64,000 nucleotides of DNA from an uncultured Lachnospiraceae bacterium (lineage in GTDB: Bacteria; Bacillota; Clostridia; Lachnospirales; Lachnospiraceae): positions 25,836 through 89,835 of the forward strand of contig CADACD010000007.1 in assembly GCA_902786365.1 (NCBI GenBank). Direction: 5' to 3'. The notes beneath the pieces are model-generated. The model searched no databases. It worked only from the letters and a program-made list of their open reading frames with translations, and was not told the DNA's origin. Numbering within the stretch: the first letter of the stretch is position 1; the number at the start of each line of letters is the position of its first letter. The translations under genes and the position numbers were made by a program. Positions 40,985-50,040 of the stretch are shown here, one piece after another.

Positions 40985-43900
40985 ATGAGTTTTACACATT
41001 TACATGTACATACAGAATTCAGCCTTTTAGATGGTTCGTGTAAAATAAAAGAAATCGTTACCCGGGCAAAGGAGCTGGGGATGGACAGCCTTGCCATCAC
41101 AGATCACGGTGTTATGTATGGTGCAATTGATTTTTATAAGGCAGCAAAAGAAGTGGGAATCAAGCCGGTTATCGGGTGTGAGGTATATGTTGCACCGGGA
41201 TCAAGATTTGATAAATCACCGGGACAGAGCGAGGGGAGATATTATCATCTTGTACTTCTGGCAGAGAACAATCTAGGTTATCAAAACCTGATGAAAATCG
41301 TCTCAAAGGGATTTGTAGACGGATTTTATTATAAACCGAGAGTTGATTATGAAGTGCTTGAAGAATACAGTGAAGGGATTATCGCATTGAGCGCCTGTCT
41401 TGCCGGAGAGGTGCAGAGATACCTTGCCAGAGGATTTTATAATGAGGGAAAAACGGCAGCATTAAAATATCTTAAAATATTTGGAGAGGGAAATTACTTC
41501 CTTGAACTTCAGGATCATGGCATCGATGAACAGAAGATAGTAAATAACAGCTTGTTGAAATTGAGCAAAGAAATCGGTGTGGAGCTGGTGGCGACAAACG
41601 ATGTCCATTATATCAATGCAGAGGACGCAGCACCACATGATATATTGTTATGTATTCAGACAGGAAAAAAGGTTACAGATGAAGATAGAATGCGTTATGA
41701 GGGCGGGCAATATTATCTGAAATCCGAGGAAGAGATGAGAAGACTCTTTTCTTATGTGCCACAGGCAATTGACAATACACATAAGATAGCAGAAAGGTGC
41801 AATGTGGAAATTGAGTTTGGCGTGACAAAGCTCCCGAGATTCGATGTTCCTAAAGGTTATACGCCATGGAAATATTTAAATCATCTTTGCATGGAGGGAT
41901 TGAAACGAAAGTATGGTACTGACAGCGGCTCACTAAAAGAGCGTTTAGACTATGAGCTTTCTGTAATTAATGAAATGGGGTATGTTGATTATTTCCTGAT
42001 TGTGTGGGATTTTATCAATTATGCTAAGCAGAATGATATTATGGTAGGACCGGGAAGAGGTTCAGCGGCGGGAAGCATCGTTTCCTATTGCCTTGATATC
42101 ACAGATATTGACCCAATTAAATACGATTTGCTTTTTGAGAGATTTCTCAATCCGGAACGTGTATCGATGCCTGATATAGACGTTGATTTTGCTCCAGAAG
42201 GAAGGCAGCAGGTCATTGACTATGTTGTCCACAAATACGGAAAAGACTGTGTTGCACAGATTGTTACATTTGGTACATTGGCAGCAAGAAACGTCATACG
42301 TGATGTCGGGCGAGTTCTTGACCTTCCATATGCGCAGGTGGATGGTGTCGCAAAGATGATACCAAAGGAGTTGAATATAACGATTGAAAATGCTCTCAAA
42401 ATGAATAATGAGTTAAGGGAGTTATATGAGAGTGATGAACAGATAAAGCATCTTATCAATATGGCAAAGAGATTAGAGGGACTTCCAAGGCATACCTCGA
42501 TGCATGCAGCAGGTGTTGTTATCTGCCAGAAAGAGGTAGACGAATATGTGCCATTATCAAGAGCTTCAGACGGTACGATAACAACACAGTATATCATGAC
42601 AACACTCGAAGAACTGGGACTGTTAAAAATGGACTTTTTAGGACTTAGAAACCTGACAGTCATCAAAGAAGCCGTAAAGTATGCCGAAAAGAGTACAGGA
42701 AAAAAAATTGATTTATACAATATTGATTACAATGATAAAAAGGTTCTTGATTATATAGGAACAGGAAAAACAGAAGGAATTTTCCAGCTTGAAAGTGGTG
42801 GAATGAAAAACTTCATGAAAGAATTAAAGCCACATAGTCTCGAAGATATTATTGCAGGAATTTCACTGTATCGTCCGGGACCGATGGATTTTATTCCTAA
42901 ATATATAGATGGAAAGAATAATTCAGACAGTATTACATATGATTGTCCCCAACTTGAAAAAATATTAAAACCCACTTACGGTTGTATAGTCTATCAGGAA
43001 CAGGTAATGCAGATTGTGCGTGAGCTTGCAGGATATACACTTGGCAGAAGCGATTTGGTGAGACGTGCCATGTCAAAAAAGAAGCAGAGTGTAATGGAAA
43101 AAGAGCGCAAAAATTTCATTTATGGCAATGAGGAAGAAGATGTAAAGGGCTGTATAGCAAACGGAATTGATGAAAATGTCGCAGGGAAAATCTATAATGA
43201 TATGATGGATTTTGCGAAATATGCTTTTAACAAATCGCATGCAGCAGCCTATGCGGTTGTCTCTTACCAGACAGCTTATTTGAAATACTATTATCCGGTA
43301 GAATATATGGCGGCGCTGATGACTTCTGTTATTGAAAATAATTCAAAAGTTTCAGAATATATTACAACCAGCAGAAATATGGGAATTGAACTTCTGCCTC
43401 CTGATATCAACGAGGGAGAGAGTGGTTTTTTGGTTTCGGGAAAGAGTATAAGATACGGATTGATGGCGATAAAAAGCATTGGAAGGAATATTATCGACAG
43501 TATCATAGACGAGAGAAATACAAATGGAAAGTACAAAAGTTTTAAAGATTTTATACAGAGAAATCTCGAGCGGGATTTGAATAAGAGAACTGTGAGAAAT
43601 CTCATTATGGCAGGTGCTTTTGACAGTTTTGAGTACAACAGAAGACAGCTTATTACAGTCCATATTCAGGTGATGGATAAGATAGCTGATGAAAATAAAA
43701 AATCAATTACAGGTCAGATGAGCATGTTTGACTTTGTGTCAGACGAACAGAAAGAAAAATTTGACATTAAATATCCTGACTTGCCGGAATATAGCAAGGA
43801 AGAAAAACTGGCATATGAAAAGGAAGTGCTTGGTGTCTATATTTCAGGACATCCGCTAGAAGACTATGAAGAAAAACTGCGTAAAAATGTCAAATCATAT

Positions 43901-44452
43901 TCCAAAGATTTTGTCGAGGAGGAAGATGGAACAATGATTGTATCTGATAATCAGTACACTTCCATTGGAGGTATGGTTGAGGATATTGTCATAAAAAATA
44001 CAAGAACAGGAAAGACAATGGCATTTCTTACCATAGAAGATTTATACGGAACAGTTGAAGTTCTTGTATTTCCAAATGTTTTGGATAAATTCAGATATAT
44101 GATAAAGATGGATGCAAAGCTTCTCATAACAGGAAGAGTGTCGGTAAATGATGAAATCAAAGGAAAACTGATATGTGATAAGATTGTGGAGCTTGACAAG
44201 ATACCTGCACAGTTGTGGATTCAGTTTCAAAATAAAGAAGAATATTTAAAATATGAAGAATATTTGAAAGAAATGATACAGTCTGAAGATGGAAATGACA
44301 CATTGGTTGTATATTTGAAAGAGGAAAAACAAAAGAAAGTATATCCTAAAAACATGTCAATTTGTATTACCAGAGAGTTAAAAGATACAATGATTGACAG
44401 ATTTGGAGAAGATAATGTAAGAGTTGTGGAAAAAAGCATTGAAATAAGTTAA
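40985..44452 (+). CDS. dnaE: DNA polymerase III alpha subunit (DnaE type)
   Basis: This is a 1155-aa replicative polymerase. The N-terminal PHP domain (about 1-270) begins FTHLHVHTEFSLLDG. The palm has GPGRGSAAGS and the catalytic aspartates in MPDIDVDFAPEGR. FNKSHAAAYAVVSYQTAYLK lies in the fingers region. An OB-fold (about 975-1060) and a short C-terminal region end the protein. Clostridia usually also carry PolC, so this may be the DnaE that handles lagging-strand initiation. AAGGAG lies before the ATG. The pfkA promoter is embedded in its last bases. Confidence 0.96.
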   Translation: MSFTHLHVHTEFSLLDGSCKIKEIVTRAKELGMDSLAITDHGVMYGAIDFYKAAKEVGIKPVIGCEVYVAPGSRFDKSPGQSEGRYYHLVLLAENNLGYQNLMKIVSKGFVDGFYYKPRVDYEVLEEYSEGIIALSACLAGEVQRYLARGFYNEGKTAALKYLKIFGEGNYFLELQDHGIDEQKIVNNSLLKLSKEIGVELVATNDVHYINAEDAAPHDILLCIQTGKKVTDEDRMRYEGGQYYLKSEEEMRRLFSYVPQAIDNTHKIAERCNVEIEFGVTKLPRFDVPKGYTPWKYLNHLCMEGLKRKYGTDSGSLKERLDYELSVINEMGYVDYFLIVWDFINYAKQNDIMVGPGRGSAAGSIVSYCLDITDIDPIKYDLLFERFLNPERVSMPDIDVDFAPEGRQQVIDYVVHKYGKDCVAQIVTFGTLAARNVIRDVGRVLDLPYAQVDGVAKMIPKELNITIENALKMNNELRELYESDEQIKHLINMAKRLEGLPRHTSMHAAGVVICQKEVDEYVPLSRASDGTITTQYIMTTLEELGLLKMDFLGLRNLTVIKEAVKYAEKSTGKKIDLYNIDYNDKKVLDYIGTGKTEGIFQLESGGMKNFMKELKPHSLEDIIAGISLYRPGPMDFIPKYIDGKNNSDSITYDCPQLEKILKPTYGCIVYQEQVMQIVRELAGYTLGRSDLVRRAMSKKKQSVMEKERKNFIYGNEEEDVKGCIANGIDENVAGKIYNDMMDFAKYAFNKSHAAAYAVVSYQTAYLKYYYPVEYMAALMTSVIENNSKVSEYITTSRNMGIELLPPDINEGESGFLVSGKSIRYGLMAIKSIGRNIIDSIIDERNTNGKYKSFKDFIQRNLERDLNKRTVRNLIMAGAFDSFEYNRRQLITVHIQVMDKIADENKKSITGQMSMFDFVSDEQKEKFDIKYPDLPEYSKEEKLAYEKEVLGVYISGHPLEDYEEKLRKNVKSYSKDFVEEEDGTMIVSDNQYTSIGGMVEDIVIKNTRTGKTMAFLTIEDLYGTVEVLVFPNVLDKFRYMIKMDAKLLITGRVSVNDEIKGKLICDKIVELDKIPAQLWIQFQNKEEYLKYEEYLKEMIQSEDGNDTLVVYLKEEKQKKVYPKNMSICITRELKDTMIDRFGEDNVRVVEKSIEIS

Positions 44453-44467
44453 AAAATGCAATATAAT
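44439..44467 (+). promoter_or_regulatory. Promoter of pfkA
   Basis: TTGAAA, exactly 17 bases, TATAAT. The -35 overlaps the end of dnaE. The predicted leader of pfkA is about 135 bases. Confidence 0.6.
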
Positions 44468-44491
44468 TCTAATGTATATGTGTGTGGAAAA

Positions 44492-44541
44492 GAACATGTG
44501 CCTGATGTTCGTTGCATTGTAATCTGGCAAATTTGCCGGGA
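44492..44541 (+). other. Two inverted repeats in the pfkA leader
   Basis: GAACAT / ATGTTC (44492-44510, 7-base loop) is followed by the near-palindrome TCTGGCAAATTTGCCGGGA (44523-44541, core GGCAAATTTGCC). They may be RNA hairpins or an operator for a glycolytic regulator. There is no T-run. Confidence 0.4.
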
Positions 44542-44608
44542 TACTTTACAGGAGACAAAGGTTCAACAGAATAGAATTTAAATATATTGAAAGGATAAGG
44601 TAATAAAT

Positions 44609-45583
44609 ATGAGTGAACAGATAAGAACTATCGGAGTTTTGACAAGTGGAGGCGATGCTCCGGGAATGAATGCGGCAATTAGGGCAGTTGTCAGGACAGC
44701 TATTTCTAAAGGATTGAAAGTAAAGGGAATTATGAGAGGCTATGCAGGACTTTTGAATGAAGAAATTGTCGATATGGATACAAAGAGCGTAGCAGATATC
44801 ATTCAGCGTGGTGGTACAATTCTTTATACTGCAAGATGTGAGGAATTCAGAACAGCAGAGGGACAGAAAAAAGGTGCAGAAATCTGTAAAAAACATGGAA
44901 TAGACGGACTTGTTGTCATAGGAGGAGACGGTTCATTTCAGGGTGCCCAGAAATTATCACATCTTGGCATCAACACAATAGGTGTACCGGGAACTATTGA
45001 CTTAGATATTGCCTGTACAGATTATACAATCGGTTTTGATACAGCAGTCAACACAGCAATGGAAGCAATTGATAAAATCCGTGATACATCGACATCACAT
45101 GAAAGATGTAGTATCATCGAAGTTATGGGAAGAAACGCAGGATATATTGCATTATGGTGTGGCATTGCAAATGGTGCAGAAGATATTTTACTTCCTGAAA
45201 AGTATGATGGAGATGAGCAGAGACTTATCAATCACATTAAAGAGACAAGAAAGAAAGGCAAAAAACATCATATTGTGATTAACGCAGAGGGAATCGGAAA
45301 ATCTCAGGAACTTGCTGCGAAGATAGAAAAAGAGACAGGGATGGAGACAAGAGCAACGATTCTTGGTCATTTGCAGCGTGGTGGAAGCCCTACATGTAAA
45401 GACAGAGTATATGCTTCAGTGATGGGGGCATATGCAGTTGATTTATTAAAAGAAGGAAAGAGCAACAGAGTGGTAGCATATTCAAATGGAAAATACATTG
45501 ACTATGAGATAGATGAAGCACTTGCAATGAAGAAAGATATTGACGAATATCAGTTCAATGTAAGTAGAAATCTCGCAAGATAA
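44609..45583 (+). CDS. pfkA: 6-phosphofructokinase (ATP type)
   Basis: This 324-aa enzyme phosphorylates fructose 6-phosphate, a committing step of glycolysis. The ATP site has TSGGDAPGMN (residues 12-21) and IGGDGSFQGA; the glycine after GGD favours ATP over pyrophosphate. The catalytic base motif, normally TIDND, reads TIDLD here (D131, L132, D133): both aspartates are kept but the asparagine is replaced. Later motifs MGRNAGYIA and LGHLQRGGSP are standard. AAAGGATAAGG lies before the ATG. Confidence 0.95.
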   Translation: MSEQIRTIGVLTSGGDAPGMNAAIRAVVRTAISKGLKVKGIMRGYAGLLNEEIVDMDTKSVADIIQRGGTILYTARCEEFRTAEGQKKGAEICKKHGIDGLVVIGGDGSFQGAQKLSHLGINTIGVPGTIDLDIACTDYTIGFDTAVNTAMEAIDKIRDTSTSHERCSIIEVMGRNAGYIALWCGIANGAEDILLPEKYDGDEQRLINHIKETRKKGKKHHIVINAEGIGKSQELAAKIEKETGMETRATILGHLQRGGSPTCKDRVYASVMGAYAVDLLKEGKSNRVVAYSNGKYIDYEIDEALAMKKDIDEYQFNVSRNLAR

Positions 45584-45631
45584 CAGGCAAACAGGAAAAG
45601 TTAGTAAATTATATAAAATGGAATGAAAACC

Positions 45632-45696
45632 AACTGTCACATTAGGAAAGATTACTACAGTATATCGTAAAAATCCACTTAATGTGACAGTTTTTT
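45632..45696 (+). terminator. Terminator of pfkA
   Basis: A perfect 13-bp stem (AACTGTCACATTA / TAATGTGACAGTT) encloses a 35-base loop and is followed by TTTTAT. The loop is longer than usual. Confidence 0.72.
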
Positions 45697-45798
45697 ATTT
45701 CTGTAAATCAGTGAAATTAGGATTTATAAAGGCCGGACTGGTTGAAAAATACTATATTAGCAAAGTTAATATGAAGATATTAAAGAAAGGAGATTATT

Positions 45799-46590
45799 AT
45801 GATAAACTCGACAGCGAATCATCAAATCAAAAACATTATTTTGTTGCAGACAAAAGCAAAGGCAAGAAATAAGCAGGACAGCTTTATTATAGAAGGAACA
45901 CGAATGTTTATGGAGGTTCCTAAGGAAAGGTTGGTAAAAACATATGTGACAGAAGAATATTTCAAAAATGCAACAGAAGACATTAGAGAAAAGATTCACT
46001 TATCTGAACATGAATTTGTAAGTGAGGAAGTATTTAAAAGGATTTCAGACACCGTGACACCACAGGGAATTTTAGCTATTGTGAGGAAAAGAGAGATAAG
46101 CATTGATGAATTGTATAATAATAAGGAAAGCAAAAATAAAATTTTAATGATTTTGGAAGATATTCAGGATCCGGGAAATCTTGGAACTATTATAAGGACA
46201 GCTGAGGCAGCAGGAATAGCAGCAGTTATCATGAGTAAAGGAACTGTTGATATTTATAATCCCAAAGTAGTGCGTTCAACAATGGGGACAATATTCAGAG
46301 TTCCGTTTGCTTATGTTGATAATCTAGAGATGATAATTGAACAGTTAAAGGAGCAAGGGGTAAGGGTATATGCGGCACATCTGAAAGGGAAAAAATATTA
46401 TTATCAGGCAGATTACAGACAAGCCTCTGCATTTCTGATAGGAAATGAAGGAAACGGACTTAGCAAAAATATATCGGAGAAAGCAGATGAACTGATAAAA
46501 ATACCTATGTATGGGAAAGTTGAGTCTTTAAATGCAGCATGTGCAGCTACCATATTAATGTATGAGACAGTACGCCAATATATGGAATAA
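45799..46590 (+). CDS. TrmH/SpoU-family RNA 2'-O-methyltransferase
   Basis: The 263-aa protein has an N-terminal SpoU substrate-binding domain (about 1-95, with DSFIIEGTRMF) and a C-terminal SPOUT domain with the trefoil knot. The motifs are EDIQDPGNLGTIIRTAEAAG (motif 1), LIGNEGNGLS (motif 2) and IPMYGKVESLNAACAATILMYE (motif 3). It methylates the ribose of a tRNA or 23S rRNA nucleotide; the exact site cannot be assigned. AAAGGAG lies 9 bases before the ATG. Confidence 0.9.
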   Translation: MINSTANHQIKNIILLQTKAKARNKQDSFIIEGTRMFMEVPKERLVKTYVTEEYFKNATEDIREKIHLSEHEFVSEEVFKRISDTVTPQGILAIVRKREISIDELYNNKESKNKILMILEDIQDPGNLGTIIRTAEAAGIAAVIMSKGTVDIYNPKVVRSTMGTIFRVPFAYVDNLEMIIEQLKEQGVRVYAAHLKGKKYYYQADYRQASAFLIGNEGNGLSKNISEKADELIKIPMYGKVESLNAACAATILMYETVRQYME

Positions 46591-46782
46591 GTAAGTCATA
46601 TATTGCACTTAAAATGGCAGGAAATATCGCTGAAAAATCAAAAAATCCATTTTTGTATAAAATACACAAAAGAAATGAGAGTTAATGAGTATAATATACT
46701 AAATTACTAATAAAGAGGGAAAATTTACCGATATTATGTAAACTTATAAGAGGATAAAAGCAGTGAAAACACTCCACCAAAC

Positions 46783-46811
46783 TTGACAAAATAATAAGAC
46801 TTTGCTAGAAT
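46783..46811 (+). promoter_or_regulatory. Promoter of the SH3/SleB hydrolase gene
   Basis: TTGACA, 17 bases, TAGAAT. It is followed by AACAAGTTGTAACAAATTTGTAA, two similar imperfect palindromes that could be an operator in the leader. Confidence 0.72.
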
Positions 46812-46879
46812 ACTTTTGTAACAAGTTGTAACAAATTTGTAATAATTATGAATTAAAAACGTAATCAATGGAGGTTTTC

Positions 46880-48148
46880 ATGAAACTTAGAAGTAGAAAA
46901 ATCACTATAGGGGCTTCAATAAGTGCTATGCTCTTAGCAGGTGCAGTTATTGTAGGAGCAGCTGAGTATAAAACTACAGATAAAGATATTGAAAATGTTT
47001 CTACAATAAACAATAACAAAAGTGTTATAAGTGTTATGGAAGAAAATGATGCTGATGCAGTAGTTAGTATTGAGCCTGTAACAAAAGATATTGTCATGGG
47101 AAGCGTAAGTGACATACTTGCAGCAAGTGAAACAGAGAATATTGAATCAGAAATGTCAAAAGAGGAGGAGACAGAGCAGGTCAAATCTGAATATGATGAC
47201 AAGTTTATGACGAATATTGACGAATGCTTAAACATCAGAGCAGCTGCAGATGCAGATGCAGATATAGTTGGAAAGTTATATGCAGGTGCCGGTGGTACAG
47301 TTCTTGAAAAAGGTGACAATTGGACTAAGATTACATCCGGAAATGTTGAAGGATATGTGGCAACAGAATATCTTTTATTTGGAGAGGATGCACAGAAAAA
47401 AGCAGAAGAAGTTGGTACAATTAAGGTTACTGTGAAAGAAGACTGTATCAGAGTAAGAAAAGAGGCAGATGTAAATGCTGAGGTTATAGGTCTTGCAGAA
47501 TTAGATAAAGTATATTATGCCAATAATATATCGACTGACTGGATACAAATAGAATTTGAAGATTCTCTCGGATATATCTCAACAGAATATGCAAATGCCG
47601 AATTTGTTATTGCAAGTGCTATATCCATTGAAGAGGAGCTTGAACAGATTAGGTTAGAAGAAGAGAAGAGAAAACAGGAAGAACTTGAAGAACAGAGAAG
47701 ATTAGAAGCAGCAGAGGAAGATGATGAAGAGGTTTCTTACGTTTCAAATAGCCAGTCGGCAGAAACTGTTGTAACAAGTTCATATGATGCAGATGTAGAT
47801 GATGCATACCTTCTCGCATGTTTGGTAGAGGCAGAGGCAGGCTGTGAGCCATATGAGGGAAAGCTTGCAGTGGCAAACGTAGTGCTTAACAGAGTGAACA
47901 GCTCTTCATTTGGCAATTCTATTGAATCAGTGATTTATGCAAATGGTCAGTTCAGTGTTGTCAATAACGGAAGTCTTTCAAGAGCTTTGGCAAACGGACC
48001 TAGCAGCGAATGTGTGAGAGCAGCAAATGAGGCTCTTTCAGGGGTGAACAATGTACCAAATTATTTATATTTCCGAATGACATATATCGCTAATTATGCA
48101 AGTTATAACAGCTATACAGTGATAGGTTCACAGGTATACTACAATTAA
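46880..48148 (+). CDS. Exported cell-wall hydrolase: two bacterial SH3 domains plus SleB-type domain
   Basis: A 422-aa secreted or membrane-anchored protein. It has a signal/anchor helix (about 10-30) and an acidic linker. Two bacterial SH3 repeats follow (about 113-172, CLNIRAAADADADIVGKL, and about 182-237, CIRVRKEADVNAEVIG), then a charged coiled coil (about 250-280, E/K/R/Q). The C-terminal hydrolase_2 domain (about 308-422, LLACLVEAEAGCEPYEGKLA) has the family glutamate. Related to SleB/CwlJ spore-cortex lytic enzymes. It is probably a lytic transglycosylase acting on growing wall or cortex. GGAGG lies 5 bases before the chosen ATG. Confidence 0.88.
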   Translation: MKLRSRKITIGASISAMLLAGAVIVGAAEYKTTDKDIENVSTINNNKSVISVMEENDADAVVSIEPVTKDIVMGSVSDILAASETENIESEMSKEEETEQVKSEYDDKFMTNIDECLNIRAAADADADIVGKLYAGAGGTVLEKGDNWTKITSGNVEGYVATEYLLFGEDAQKKAEEVGTIKVTVKEDCIRVRKEADVNAEVIGLAELDKVYYANNISTDWIQIEFEDSLGYISTEYANAEFVIASAISIEEELEQIRLEEEKRKQEELEEQRRLEAAEEDDEEVSYVSNSQSAETVVTSSYDADVDDAYLLACLVEAEAGCEPYEGKLAVANVVLNRVNSSSFGNSIESVIYANGQFSVVNNGSLSRALANGPSSECVRAANEALSGVNNVPNYLYFRMTYIANYASYNSYTVIGSQVYYN

Positions 48149-48553
48149 TATTTAGGTGATGTGCAAAAAATTGCAGATAATAGAATTAGTGTATTATGAA
48201 AAATAAAAACATTTTTTGACAGATGTATAGATACAGGTGCTTCGTGAACCAAAAGAGAAGGCTGTCAGACAAAGTAAATAAGGCATATATAGTTGACACA
48301 GAAAATTGAGGCTGTGTCAATTATCATGTATAGATAAAAAAATCTGTCACAATTATATTTGTATTTACATTAATTATATCATACAGATAAAAAGATATTT
48401 GCAACATGGGATAGCGTTGATATGGTAAAAATTACACATTAAAATTGTTTATTATTTTAAAATTATAACTTGTAAATTATAGAATAATAGATTATAGTGT
48501 AGATGTGTTTACATAAATGGCAAGTATCAAAGGTAAAGTTGGAGGTGAGAGTT
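48149..48553 (+). other. 405-base non-coding gap with hairpins
   Basis: No ORF was found. TTGACACAG at 48293-48301 pairs perfectly with CTGTGTCAA at 48312-48320 (9 bp, 10-base loop), but no T-run follows. Further upstream TGACAG near 48217 can pair with CTGTCA near 48272. The rest is AT-rich. It may hold a terminator for the hydrolase, the nfeD promoter, or a small RNA; nothing decisive is visible. Confidence 0.3.
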
Positions 48554-48979
48554 ATGAAATCTATTTGCTGGCTTATTGTATTCCTTGTTTTACTGGTTTT
48601 GGAGATTATTTCTCTTGGACTTACAACAATATGGTTCGCGCTAGGTGCGCTTGTAGCGTTTATTGCGACACTTGCAGGTGCAGGCTATGTTATTCAGTTT
48701 ATAGTGTTTATCGCTGTATCGTTTGTGACATTGGTATTGACAAGACCATTAGCGGTAAAATATTTCAACACAAATCTTACCAAAACGAATGTTGAAGCAT
48801 TGTCAGGCAAGACTGTGGTTATAACAAAAAGTATAACAGAGGATAATCCATTTGGTGAAGCGAGTCTTGACGGTGAAACATGGATGGCATGTAGTGAAGA
48901 TGGTACATCAATGAAAGAGGGAGAAAAAGCAGAGGTAGTTAGAGTAGAGGGAGTGAAGCTTATTTTGAAAAAACTTTAA
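48554..48979 (+). CDS. NfeD-like membrane protein
   Basis: The 141-aa protein has about three hydrophobic helices (residues 3-85) and a C-terminal OB-fold (about 92-141: LSGKTVVITKSI, then GEKAEVVRVEGVKLILKKL). It is the short NfeD1b type without the ClpP-like protease domain. Such proteins pair with SPFH/stomatin proteins, and the next gene encodes one. The start behind GGAGGTGAG is clear; an upstream in-frame ATG lacks a site. Confidence 0.87.
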   Translation: MKSICWLIVFLVLLVLEIISLGLTTIWFALGALVAFIATLAGAGYVIQFIVFIAVSFVTLVLTRPLAVKYFNTNLTKTNVEALSGKTVVITKSITEDNPFGEASLDGETWMACSEDGTSMKEGEKAEVVRVEGVKLILKKL

Positions 48980-49044
48980 AAGGTTTTATGAAAGCAATCA
49001 ACATGTAGTTTGGCAGTGTATTATGAAAGAAAGGATGATGAGTT

Positions 49045-49989
49045 ATGATTTTGGCAGCATCAAAAGGTGGTTTCTACCTTGGAGTGATAATGATAGTAGT
49101 GATTATTGCATTGTTCATGTCATGTGTGAGAGTTGTTCCACAATCACAGGCATATGTAATAGAGAGGCTTGGAGGATATAAATGTACATGGTCAGTCGGA
49201 TTACATTTTAAAGTTCCGATTGTTGACAGAATAGCAAGAAAAGTGTTGTTAAAAGAGCAGGTGGTTGATTTTCCACCACAGTCAGTTATCACAAAGGATA
49301 ATGTAACAATGAAAATTGATACTATCGTATTTTTCCAGATAACGGATCCGAAATTCTTCACATATGGTGTTGAGAATCCGATTATGGCTATCGAAAATTT
49401 GACAGCGACAACACTTAGAAATATCATTGGTGAGCTGGAATTAGACCAGACTCTCACGTCAAGAGAGACTATTAATGAAAAAATGAAAGTTTCACTTGAT
49501 ATTGCTACAGACCCTTGGGGAATTAAAGTTAAGCGTGTTGAGCTTAAAAATATTATTCCTCCACCGGCAATACATGAAGCGATGGAAAAACAGATGAAGG
49601 CAGAGCGTGAAAGACGTGAAGCTATCCTTCGTGCAGAAGGTGAAAAGACAGCCACAATCCTTGTTGCAGAAGGTAAGAAGTCAGAGGCAATACTTGCAGC
49701 AGAAGCTGAAAAAGAGGCAGCAATTCTTAGAGCGGAAGCGAAAAAGGAAGCTACCATAAGAGAAGCAGAAGGTCAGGCGCAGGCGATACTTGCAGTGCAG
49801 AAGGCTAATGCAGATGGTATCAGATGTATCAAAGAGGCTGGCGCAGATGAAGCTGTTATTCAGTTAAAGAGTTTGGAAGCATTTGCGAAAGCTGCAGATG
49901 GTCATGCTACAAAGATAATTATACCATCAGAGATACAGGGATTTGCAGGAAATCTTAAGGCTCTTTCAGAAGTCGTTAAAGATAAATAA
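49045..49989 (+). CDS. SPFH/Band 7 (stomatin-like) membrane protein
   Basis: The 314-aa protein has one N-terminal helix (about 10-30), an SPFH domain (about 33-185: VVPQSQAYVIERLGGY, then DPWGIKVKRVELKNI), and a long alanine/glutamate-rich coiled coil (about 190-270). Stomatin-like proteins oligomerise in membrane microdomains. With the upstream NfeD gene 65 bases away, it forms the standard NfeD-SPFH pair thought to manage membrane protein quality or fluidity. AAAGGATGATG precedes the ATG. Confidence 0.92.
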   Translation: MILAASKGGFYLGVIMIVVIIALFMSCVRVVPQSQAYVIERLGGYKCTWSVGLHFKVPIVDRIARKVLLKEQVVDFPPQSVITKDNVTMKIDTIVFFQITDPKFFTYGVENPIMAIENLTATTLRNIIGELELDQTLTSRETINEKMKVSLDIATDPWGIKVKRVELKNIIPPPAIHEAMEKQMKAERERREAILRAEGEKTATILVAEGKKSEAILAAEAEKEAAILRAEAKKEATIREAEGQAQAILAVQKANADGIRCIKEAGADEAVIQLKSLEAFAKAADGHATKIIIPSEIQGFAGNLKALSEVVKDK

Positions 49990-50040
49990 AAAATTTAAAG
50001 TAGGATGCAATAAGGTTGCAATCGAAAGGAGAAAAAGAAA

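Noticed and set aside
42220-42720. 166-codon minus-strand frame inside dnaE
   Set aside because: Shadow of a strongly conserved gene, with no ribosome binding site or motif.
49074-49757. 227-codon open frame on the minus strand
   Set aside because: It is antisense to the SPFH gene. The alanine/glutamate codon bias of that gene keeps the opposite frame open; the peptide is low-complexity and has no known motif.
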